Under the pieces are notes generated by a model. The model made no database searches and was not told the origin of the DNA. It saw nothing but the letters and a program-made list of their open reading frames with translations. Below, piece after piece: positions 43,399-51,146 of a stretch of DNA of 64,000 bases (positions within the stretch are counted from its first letter, which is position 1; each line of letters opens with the position of its first letter). The DNA lies in the NCBI GenBank assembly GCA_910575725.1, contig CAJTFE010000012.1, positions 1-64,000 on the forward strand, given 5' to 3'. Source of the stretch: Clostridia bacterium. Its GTDB lineage: Bacteria; Bacillota; Clostridia; Lachnospirales; Lachnospiraceae. The translations under genes were made by a program, and so were the position numbers.

Positions 43399-44079
43399 TT
43401 ACTTAATATCCTTTTCCCGAATAAGGGCTTCCCGATCCTCTATGAAGATCCTTCCCTTCTTTATGCTGATAATCCCCTTTTCTTTCAACAGCTTAATGAC
43501 ACGGCTGGCACTGCGCGGCGTAACCGCCATCTGAACCCCCAGCGTCTCTGTATGCAGCGGGATGCCGGAATTCTTATTCTTATCCCCGTTTTCTATCACA
43601 TACTGGCAGACTCTCTGTTTCAATGGATACAGAATATTCTCCGCCATGTTTCTGCACATGTTATAGCTGGTATCACACATGGTCTGCATCATATATTCGT
43701 TAAAATTCCGGTCCATATGAATCCATTCCAGAAATACATCCCTGTCAATCTCCAGAACACTCACAGCCCCCTTGGCTTCCACGCCGCTGACATAAGGCGC
43801 CCGCCGGAATATTTCCAGCTCTCCGATATAATCTCCTTTTTCATAGGTGGTAATTGTGTAACGCTTTCCATGCTCCGATTCTACATAAATCCCCACGGTT
43901 CCTTTTATGATAATGTAAAAAGTATCTGAGATGCCTCCCTGTGACAGCCGGAATCTTCCCTGGCCGTAATGCCGGACCCGGACTTTTCTCAATATTTCAT
44001 AAGGGCACTGTTTAAACATGGTATAGATGGTACAGTCCTTTTCAATCAGCTCTAAAAGTTCGTTCAAATCTCCTTTCAT
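43399..44079 (-). CDS. Crp/Fnr family regulator of the nucleoside operon
   Basis: 226 residues: an N-terminal cyclic-nucleotide-binding beta barrel (FRLSQGGISDTFYIIIKGTVGIYVES in parts) and a C-terminal winged helix (TPRSASRVIKLLKEKGIISI). There are no FNR Cys ligands. ATG 44079 has AGGAAATT upstream. It precedes the nucleoside phosphorylase by 19 bases and probably controls the operon. Confidence 0.85.
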   Translation of the reverse strand: MKGDLNELLELIEKDCTIYTMFKQCPYEILRKVRVRHYGQGRFRLSQGGISDTFYIIIKGTVGIYVESEHGKRYTITTYEKGDYIGELEIFRRAPYVSGVEAKGAVSVLEIDRDVFLEWIHMDRNFNEYMMQTMCDTSYNMCRNMAENILYPLKQRVCQYVIENGDKNKNSGIPLHTETLGVQMAVTPRSASRVIKLLKEKGIISIKKGRIFIEDREALIREKDIK

Positions 44080-44251
44080 ATAATTTCCTCATTTCCTGCG
44101 CAAGAATAAAATTTATAATTGCTATTATACCCATTCTTCTCTGAAAAATATAGGAAATATGTCTTGTACAAGCCTTCTTTCCGACGCTTTTTTGTCTATT
44201 TTTCACTTTTGAGAAGACATTTGTCTTTTCCCTCAGCAGGGAAGTAAACAT

Positions 44252-44899
44252 TCAAACAGCCTTCCCTTGTACCACTCTCCCATGCTCCATCTCATACACC
44301 GTATCACACAAAACCTCGATATCCTCCTTATTATGGCTGGCAAGTATAATGGTCTTTCCTTCTTCCTTTAATCCCAAAAGAATATTCCGCACATCCTTTA
44401 CCCCCTCATTATCAAGCCCGTTCATCGGCTCGTCCAAAATCAAAATATCCGGGTTTTCCATAATTGCCTGGGCAATCCCAAGCCTCTGCCTCATACCAAG
44501 GGAATATTTTCCAACCTTTTTGCGGCTGTCGGGATCTAAGCCCACCCGATCCATACTCTCCCTGATCTGCTCCCTGCCTATCAATTTACGGATGGATGCC
44601 AGATATTCCAGATTTTTGTATCCTGTATATCTGCTTAAGAATCCGGGATTTTCTATAATGATTCCCATATTGTCTGCAAAATCAATCTCTTTTCCAATCT
44701 CCTTTTCCCCAACAACCACTCTCCCGGATGTGGGTTTTAAATAACCAATCATGGTTTTGAACAAAACAGTCTTACCTGAACCATTCCTGCCTATAATCCC
44801 ATAGATTTTTCCGCTTTCAAAACTGATATTAATACGATCAAGCGCAATGACATCGCCGAACCTTTTTGTTACATTCTCTACACGGATACATTCTGCCAT
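44252..44899 (-). CDS. ABC ATPase of a LytTR-linked exporter
   Basis: 215 residues with Walker A GRNGSGKT, signature YSLGMRQRLG, Walker B ILILDEPMNGLD and E-loop-like IIIENPGFLSRY. It resembles bacitracin or lantibiotic-type ATPases and pairs with the three permease genes upstream. It is the last gene of this operon. Confidence 0.85.
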   Translation of the reverse strand: MAECIRVENVTKRFGDVIALDRINISFESGKIYGIIGRNGSGKTVLFKTMIGYLKPTSGRVVVGEKEIGKEIDFADNMGIIIENPGFLSRYTGYKNLEYLASIRKLIGREQIRESMDRVGLDPDSRKKVGKYSLGMRQRLGIAQAIMENPDILILDEPMNGLDNEGVKDVRNILLGLKEEGKTIILASHNKEDIEVLCDTVYEMEHGRVVQGKAV

Positions 44900-44914
44900 A
44901 ATTACATCCCTTCC

Positions 44915-45544
44915 TCAAACAAGATCTCTTTCTCTTTTCAAATATTCCCACCCGATCCAAAAACCGGCCGCCGGCAAAATGGCTTCCGCTGCGATAACCG
45001 GCCCCACTGGAAAGCCGCCTGCTTCGCATAAGCCGCTTTGCAGATACATGCCCCACATTCCATACATCACTTTGGAAACTGCATGAACCTGACAGCCGAT
45101 GATAAACGTCACGCCTTCTAACAGGAACAACGCCCCCGGAGCAAAACGTCCCACCGGAAACAAATCCAGCAGCACAAACAACGCAGCCATACTGACACTG
45201 TGGAACAGCCACAGGATGGTGATTTTTGCAAACAGCTCTGCAGAAAGCACAACGATGCTCCCCACAGCAATGTCCCAGCTCAAAACAAGGACCAAGAACA
45301 GTACCGCTGTCTTTATACCGTATAAAAGCCCTTTTCCAAAACGCCTTTTCCACCAGCCCTTCACTGTTTTGCATCGATACAGGGACAGGACTTCCAGCTT
45401 CCTGTCCCTTTCTCCATAGAATCCCACTGCAAGCAGAAAGACGCCCATCGACAGAAGCCACCATCCAAACGGAATAAGCGGTATAGCGCCAAAATAATCA
45501 GAAGGCACGCCTGCAAACAGTCTGATAAACATACTTTCCGACAC
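44915..45544 (-). CDS. ABC permease subunit (third)
   Basis: 209 residues with about six hydrophobic helices. It is the smallest of three membrane subunits; its start overlaps the preceding permease stop by one base. No family name recognised. Confidence 0.65.
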   Translation of the reverse strand: MSESMFIRLFAGVPSDYFGAIPLIPFGWWLLSMGVFLLAVGFYGERDRKLEVLSLYRCKTVKGWWKRRFGKGLLYGIKTAVLFLVLVLSWDIAVGSIVVLSAELFAKITILWLFHSVSMAALFVLLDLFPVGRFAPGALFLLEGVTFIIGCQVHAVSKVMYGMWGMYLQSGLCEAGGFPVGPVIAAEAILPAAGFWIGWEYLKRERDLV

Positions 45545-46383
45545 TATCCTTCCACCTCCGTCCCCGAGTCAAACTCAATGCTGTTTACAATCAGAAAGGA
45601 TAACGCCGTCAAAACGACAATCATTGATAAAAACAAAGCTGCCGATTGCAGATAAGACAGCGTTCCGTCTATATAATTTCCCGGAATCGCCCTTGCCAGA
45701 AGGGAGGTTTCCATATGGCCGTCCATCATCTGTAAATATCCGGCCAAATGTACCCCCATCACAGCCGCCATTCCGGCATTTCTAGAAAACAGCAATGCAG
45801 AAGTATATAAAAGCACTCCCAAAAAAGCAAGATAAAGATAAAAAAATAGAAACGTGACTGCAAATGCCTGCGGAACTGACATCGTCTTCATCATTTCAAG
45901 CCATGGAAACGTAATATTATATTTGACCCCAATATGGTTTCCGGTATCAAGCGCCAGAGCGTATGCCGGACTGCTCCATATATCTCCTGCAAACCCCAAA
46001 AAACTGCTGGCAATGATACTAAATGCCGCCATGGCCCCAGCATAGAGAAACGCCTGCATTAAGATATAAAAAATCATTCCCATATTCCAGCGCTTTCTGC
46101 CGCACCGATACAAAAGCAGATAAAGATTCCCTTTTATAAACGGAGCGTCCGCCGCCGCCAAAAGCCACCCTAAGACTAAAAACAGCATATTCACATAATG
46201 CTGCTCAACCACACAAAAAGTTTCCAGTATGTTGACTGGTTCCCCTGTGTCAGCCGCATACCGCAGGAAGCCGGACATCCAATAGCCCATGACTGCAAAG
46301 CCCAAAAGATACCCCATGACGACCCTGCCGCTTCTCTGCTCTTGCTGAAGCATTCCCTTTACGATAACAGCAACGCTACCCAT
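45544..46383 (-). CDS. ABC permease subunit (second)
   Basis: 279 residues with about six membrane helices, of the ABC-2 type permease class. It overlaps the first permease by 8 bases. Confidence 0.65.
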   Translation of the reverse strand: MGSVAVIVKGMLQQEQRSGRVVMGYLLGFAVMGYWMSGFLRYAADTGEPVNILETFCVVEQHYVNMLFLVLGWLLAAADAPFIKGNLYLLLYRCGRKRWNMGMIFYILMQAFLYAGAMAAFSIIASSFLGFAGDIWSSPAYALALDTGNHIGVKYNITFPWLEMMKTMSVPQAFAVTFLFFYLYLAFLGVLLYTSALLFSRNAGMAAVMGVHLAGYLQMMDGHMETSLLARAIPGNYIDGTLSYLQSAALFLSMIVVLTALSFLIVNSIEFDSGTEVEG

Positions 46384-47134
46384 TCCGATACCTCCTCACA
46401 AGTCCCGCCATAATGAAGGCTGACACAATCAGGATATAAACACATTCCACGCCTGCGGCCAGGGGGTAACTGCCTACATCATCTCCCCTGAGAAGCCGGA
46501 TAGGATTCAGCCATGGAATCCCATTCAGCCCAATCCACATAGATTCATACAGCACAAAGGGCGCAATCAAGGCAACATAGCGGTTCGGAGTCCATACTGC
46601 AAACAGCAGCCCCACAAGCGACCACACACATCCAAACAAAAAACCAAGAACGGTTTTCCCCACTGCAATGTACCAATCCCCGTATTGGATGATATAGGTA
46701 AGCATAATGGTCCCGTCCAGCAGTCCCTGATCCGAATCCTGCGGTACCCCCGGAACGCCAAGCGTATACGCCATGATACAGGCTGCTGCAATGGGAACTG
46801 CCAGCATAACGCCTCCGGACAGCGCAACGCTGCATATCCGGATTCTTCCAAAACGTACCGGACTCATCCTTGAAAAAATCATGCGGTAATACCCGCTCTG
46901 ATATTCCTCACAGAAGCTTGCCGCATAAGCCAATACGGGAAAGACGGCCGCAAAAGGCCCGAAGCCCGAAGCACCGAACACATTGTACAAAATATAATAG
47001 CTGCTCCGTGTACGCTCCGGCGGCGTCCCATTCACTGCCGCTGCCAGCAAAAGCGCCGCCACCGCTGCCATCCCGGCAAAGAATCCCACATTCAGGAAAC
47101 TTCTTTTCATATCCTTCCAAAAAAATCCGTTCAT
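46376..47134 (-). CDS. ABC permease subunit (first)
   Basis: 252 residues with six membrane helices, ABC-2 type (ESMWIGLNGIPWLNPIRLLRG near the end). It follows the lipoprotein gene by one base. Three permease-like subunits are unusual for one ATPase. Confidence 0.7.
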   Translation of the reverse strand: MNGFFWKDMKRSFLNVGFFAGMAAVAALLLAAAVNGTPPERTRSSYYILYNVFGASGFGPFAAVFPVLAYAASFCEEYQSGYYRMIFSRMSPVRFGRIRICSVALSGGVMLAVPIAAACIMAYTLGVPGVPQDSDQGLLDGTIMLTYIIQYGDWYIAVGKTVLGFLFGCVWSLVGLLFAVWTPNRYVALIAPFVLYESMWIGLNGIPWLNPIRLLRGDDVGSYPLAAGVECVYILIVSAFIMAGLVRRYRNG

Positions 47135-47135
47135 T

Positions 47136-48335
47136 TTATTCCACCTTTATCAGTTTTCCCGTCACGGCATCCAGGTAAATATTCCATGCCGCACCTTTGT
47201 CAGCCGCTTCCTGCCATGCTTTATCGCCGGCCTCCAGCGCTGTTTCCATTTCATTCAACGGGATGCAGACATGCCATGCCGGTGTCAGAATCAGTTCCGA
47301 TTCCCAAAGCGTTGGATAATATACAAGCTCTGCCTGTGTCAGCTTCGCCTTGGAATTTCCGCAGAGCGTATTAGTTTCCAAATATGTTTCCAAAATATCT
47401 GTTACCTGTGGAAATGTCAAAACATTCCCGGCTTTTGACCGCTCTGTAATTTTGCCGCAATAATTCTCCAAATTCATTGCCGCTATGCCATCCTCTGTAA
47501 TCCATGCGGTTCCTCTTGGCTGAACCTCCCCAAGCACAATCTGGCCAAACTCCGACGCCACTCCAATCGTTTCGTAAGAAGGCGTAAATATCAGTTCATA
47601 AAATGCGGTTCCGTTAAGTTCATAATACAAAGTCCTGGAAATATGAATTTCTGTAATGTCCAATACCGCCAGCTTCTCCAGAAGAATATCTTTTGCCCTG
47701 GAAACGGAAAATTTTGCAGGAATGCTCTCACTGTCTTTGGCAGCATCAATTTCCGGCGCTTTTTTATAAATCGCATCACAATCCTTCTTTAACCCGTTAT
47801 CCACATAGCTTACACATGTATTTCTTGCAAACGATGCCTCCTTCTGCCCATCCGATAAAATCATAAGAGAATCATCGCCGAAATTCAGCCATTCAACCGG
47901 CTTATCCTCTTCATCCATTTCACTTAACTCTTTTTCCGCCTGCGCAAGATATTCCTTTGTAAGGTCCTGCACATTTCCGCCTTCGCTGTCAAGCAGCTCC
48001 TTCAGCTTTTCCTCGTCCCAATCGTCCCGTTCCTGCAGAGTCAACGCCTGCACTGTCTGCGGCGCTGCTGGAACTTCTGCGCAAATCCAGATACCGTTTT
48101 CCTCCGTTCCGACCAGGCCCTCATACCTTTCGCCTTGCCCTGCACTCTTTGTATCTGCTGTATTTCTATATGTCTCCTCAGCTGCAATATTCTCCACCTC
48201 GTCTTCCAAAGAGCTTTTTGCATGGGAAACGCCGTTGTCTGCCGATGCTTCCGGCGCTTTCTGGCACCCCGTCAAAACACATATCCCTGTTACGCCTGCG
48301 ATTAGTACTCTTAAAAATCTTTTTTTCATTTTCAT
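47136..48335 (-). CDS. Lipoprotein of the LytTR-linked ABC operon
   Basis: 399 residues: signal peptide with lipobox VLTGC (Cys near 24), then a large extracellular part with repeats of alternating strands (YELNGTAFYELIFTPSYETIG, LTPAWHVCIPLNEME). The C-terminus resembles a PepSY-like fold (GAAWNIYLDAVTGKLIKVE). It may sense or bind the exported compound. A gap of one base to the first permease shows tight coupling. Confidence 0.7.
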   Translation of the reverse strand: MKMKKRFLRVLIAGVTGICVLTGCQKAPEASADNGVSHAKSSLEDEVENIAAEETYRNTADTKSAGQGERYEGLVGTEENGIWICAEVPAAPQTVQALTLQERDDWDEEKLKELLDSEGGNVQDLTKEYLAQAEKELSEMDEEDKPVEWLNFGDDSLMILSDGQKEASFARNTCVSYVDNGLKKDCDAIYKKAPEIDAAKDSESIPAKFSVSRAKDILLEKLAVLDITEIHISRTLYYELNGTAFYELIFTPSYETIGVASEFGQIVLGEVQPRGTAWITEDGIAAMNLENYCGKITERSKAGNVLTFPQVTDILETYLETNTLCGNSKAKLTQAELVYYPTLWESELILTPAWHVCIPLNEMETALEAGDKAWQEAADKGAAWNIYLDAVTGKLIKVE

Positions 48336-48454
48336 ACGCCTCCTGATAATTCCTCATATGGGTTATGGTTCGGATTATACACTTCTTTCCCTGCGTTTTT
48401 TTTGTTCCGGCGAAATTCTACCATATTTTTTCCGAAATCAACCGAAAAAATCTT

Positions 48455-48483
48455 TATCAAAAGGGGCTGTTGCAACAGCCCCC
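48455..48483 (-). terminator. Terminator between the kinase and the lipoprotein operon
   Basis: GGGGCTGTT/AACAGCCCC hairpin with a 2-base loop followed on minus by TTTTGATAAAG, 11 bases after the kinase stop. It ends the two-component transcript before the ABC operon, which needs its own promoter. Confidence 0.8.
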
Positions 48484-48493
48484 TTCCCGTGTT

Positions 48494-49756
48494 TTATAGG
48501 TTTTTCATATACAGCACAATCTCTGTTTCCATACGATTGTCTTTACAATGCATTTCCATATCGCCATGATATTTTTCTACGATCCGCCGGACGCTTGTGA
48601 TCCCTACTCCATGCCCTGCAGACGACTTTTCTGACAGCCTGCGCATTTCGCATACGCCTTCGGGAATCCCAGTGCAGCTATTGATCATATACAGAAGCAA
48701 AACGCCGTTTTCCATCCGAATACTGAATTTCAAAAACCGTTCGTCTGTCTGAATAGATGCCGCTATGGCATTATCCAAAAGATTTCCGACAATTACATTG
48801 AAATCGAAAGAACGCAGATTCATCTTCTCCGGAAGCACAATATCCGTTTCCACTTTTTTCAATTCTTCTTTTGCCCTTTGCAGCTTGTAATTCAGCAGGC
48901 TGTCCAACGCCTCATTCCCTGTATAAATATGCTCGGACGGATTCTTCATAAACTCCTGCATGGAATCAAGATATTCTATCACTTTTTCAGGCTTTGAACC
49001 CCTTGCCAATCCCTCAAGCGCCAGCACATGGTTTTTCATATCGTGCCTTAATGCCCTGATACGGCTTTGGGACTCTTTCATAAGCTCAAACTGGTTCTGA
49101 TAAGCAGCCGTCTGCTGTTTATAAATATCCTGTTCCCTTAGCTGTACGTAATTTTTAAGCAAAATATGATACAAATAAAAGACACACAGATTAAGTATCA
49201 AAACCGCCGCACACACCAATACCGCCGTCCATCTGCCAATACTTCCATACAGCATCCCGCAAAATACCGCCACGCTCAATACAGGAATTGCAGACAGCAA
49301 AAACATCTGTTTTTTGTCAAGGTTTTTTTCCCTGCTTTCCTTCGGATCGGGTATATGACAGATCACCACTGCGCAGATCAGCAGGAGCAGGGCAGAAACC
49401 GCGCCCTCCTGCATTCGAATCAGCTCTGAACCTGCAAAGGATACAGCCGCTCCGCTGCCCATGTCCAGGCAGAAATAGACCATAGCGATCCATATTTTTT
49501 TCTCCCATGGGCCGCGGTAAAAACAAGCTGCGCCAATAATCCCCGTCAAATTACATATTTCATAGAAAAGCGTCAAATGAAATACACCGTAGGCGGCTGT
49601 TGTCAACAGATAGTATCCTGCAAAAACGAGTTTCCACAAGAACCTGTTCTTACCTTCCGCAGGCAGAAAGGTATCCAAGACCTTTTTCAGCAGCGCCGTG
49701 CGCAAAATACCTACAATCAAAATGGCTGGTAACTCATATCCTATTTTATAACACAT
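48494..49756 (-). CDS. Agr-type sensor histidine kinase (GHKL)
   Basis: 420 residues: six or seven hydrophobic helices in the first 210 residues, then RALRHDMKNHVLALEG (H-box His), GNLLDNAIAAS (N-box) and GHGVGITSVRRIVEKY (G-box). ATG 49756 follows AAAAGGG; a GTG at 49780 is less likely. It overlaps the LytTR gene. It resembles AgrC and related peptide receptors and probably senses a small peptide or membrane stress. Confidence 0.85.
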   Translation of the reverse strand: MCYKIGYELPAILIVGILRTALLKKVLDTFLPAEGKNRFLWKLVFAGYYLLTTAAYGVFHLTLFYEICNLTGIIGAACFYRGPWEKKIWIAMVYFCLDMGSGAAVSFAGSELIRMQEGAVSALLLLICAVVICHIPDPKESREKNLDKKQMFLLSAIPVLSVAVFCGMLYGSIGRWTAVLVCAAVLILNLCVFYLYHILLKNYVQLREQDIYKQQTAAYQNQFELMKESQSRIRALRHDMKNHVLALEGLARGSKPEKVIEYLDSMQEFMKNPSEHIYTGNEALDSLLNYKLQRAKEELKKVETDIVLPEKMNLRSFDFNVIVGNLLDNAIAASIQTDERFLKFSIRMENGVLLLYMINSCTGIPEGVCEMRRLSEKSSAGHGVGITSVRRIVEKYHGDMEMHCKDNRMETEIVLYMKNL

Positions 49757-49769
49757 TGTACCCTTTTCT

Positions 49770-50513
49770 TCACTGTTCACTCACAGAGGGAGCAGCAGTC
49801 ATTTTTCCCTTTAAATATTGTTTGATTTTTTCCCTGACTTCTTTCCTGTATGGTTTACTGACGCTTAGGACGTCGCCATTCAGCATTTTTATGCTTTCGT
49901 AGGAATACTCGCACACATATTCCTGATGGATCACATAGGACTGGTGAATCATCAGAAAGCCTGCCGGAAGCTGCTCCATGACATGCTTCAGCTTCCCATA
50001 GAATTCCTCCTGGCCATCCCTTTTTATCATCAAGACCTTTTTATCCATACTCATAAAATATAATATTTCCTTTACCGGAACACGAAAAATCCGGCTTCCC
50101 CTTCGATATTCGAAGCAGCTTTTTGCATACCTTTTTCTTTTCATGCTTCTTTCCAGCACTTCTTTCAGCCGGGCAGCGGAAATCGGCTTTACAAGAAATT
50201 CCAGCGGCTGTATTTTGAAAAGCTCCATGGCGTAACTCTGCTTTGAAGAAATATAGACGATATGGGTATCAAAATCCCCCATCTCGTCACGGATAAAAGC
50301 TCCTATTTCAATGCCGTTTTTTTGCAGCAATTCAATATCAAGAAAAAGGAGATCCAATTCAACCCCTTTTTTCAAATCACACTCCAGACTCTCTCCGCTA
50401 TACCACACCTCAATTTCGAATTTTACTGAACTATCTGCTGAGAGCTTTTGAATCTGTTCCTCCAGCACGGAACACAAAATTTTATCGTCGTCACATATTC
50501 CGACTCTGTACAT
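49770..50513 (-). CDS. LytTR response regulator (AgrA type)
   Basis: 247 residues: receiver domain (DDDKILCS, LLFLDIELLQKNGIEIG with the phospho-acceptor Asp, LVKPISAARL) and a C-terminal LytTR DNA-binding domain (YFMSMDKKVLMIKRDG, HQSYVIHQEYV). It most likely controls the lipoprotein/ABC operon next to it. Confidence 0.9.
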   Translation of the reverse strand: MYRVGICDDDKILCSVLEEQIQKLSADSSVKFEIEVWYSGESLECDLKKGVELDLLFLDIELLQKNGIEIGAFIRDEMGDFDTHIVYISSKQSYAMELFKIQPLEFLVKPISAARLKEVLERSMKRKRYAKSCFEYRRGSRIFRVPVKEILYFMSMDKKVLMIKRDGQEEFYGKLKHVMEQLPAGFLMIHQSYVIHQEYVCEYSYESIKMLNGDVLSVSKPYRKEVREKIKQYLKGKMTAAPSVSEQ

Positions 50514-50567
50514 ACGATCCCTGCTCCTTTAAACAATGTCGTTTTTATTGTACTTTACATAGAAAAA

Positions 50568-50623
50568 GGGTCTGCCGGGAAATATGACATCAGACTTTTC
50601 TGATATCATATCCCGACAGCCCC
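50568..50623 (-). terminator. Long hairpin, repeat family 2, copy 1
   Basis: Arms of about 25 bases (CTGCCGGGAAATATGACATC and the reverse) with loop CTTT, between the RidA stop and the LytTR start. The same hairpin occurs at 57431. It likely ends the RidA transcript on minus. Confidence 0.7.
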
Positions 50624-50679
50624 TTCCCACTCTCTATTCCTTTGTATTCATCAGCCGTTTCCGCTAAAGGCTTTGGCTC

Positions 50680-51051
50680 TTAATTCTTCACTGCGACAGC
50701 CTCAACCTCACAAAGCACACCCTTGGGAAGCTCCTTCACTGCCACGCAGCTTCTTGCTGGTCTGGATACGAAAAACTCCTCATATACCTGGTTGAACACC
50801 CCGAAGTCCGCCATATCCGCCAAAAAACAGGTTGTCTTGATCACCTGCTCATAGCCGATCCCGGCTGCTTTCAGAATCTCTCCCACATTCACGCAGCTCT
50901 GCCGCGCCTGTGCTTCAATGCCCTCGGGAATCTCTCCTGTCTCCGGGTTTACCGGAATCTGACCGGAAGAAAAAACAAATCCGTTTACTTCCATCCCCTG
51001 GGAATAGGGGCCTATTGCCGCCGGTGCTTTTGTAGTTGCTATTGCTTTCAT
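50680..51051 (-). CDS. ridA: RidA family enamine/imine deaminase
   Basis: 123 residues. PAAIGPYSQGMEVNGFVFSSGQIP (in parts) and SRPARSCVAVKELPKG hold the catalytic Arg and the surrounding pocket of RidA/YjgF. It removes reactive 2-aminoacrylate and similar intermediates made by PLP enzymes. Single gene with ATG 51051. Confidence 0.95.
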   Translation of the reverse strand: MKAIATTKAPAAIGPYSQGMEVNGFVFSSGQIPVNPETGEIPEGIEAQARQSCVNVGEILKAAGIGYEQVIKTTCFLADMADFGVFNQVYEEFFVSRPARSCVAVKELPKGVLCEVEAVAVKN

Positions 51052-51080
51052 GCTGCTCCTCCTTTTTATCTTTTAACCAT

Positions 51081-51113
51081 ATACCCTCAGTGTCCTCTTG
51101 TCCACTGGGGTAT
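51081..51113 (-). terminator. Possible terminator after PBP1A
   Basis: ATACCC-CAGTG and CACTG-GGGTAT arms between the PBP1A stop and the RidA start. No long T run follows on minus, so it is weak. Confidence 0.4.
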
Positions 51114-51146
51114 TGCAGTTTTTCAAATATTTACATACGTAAACCC

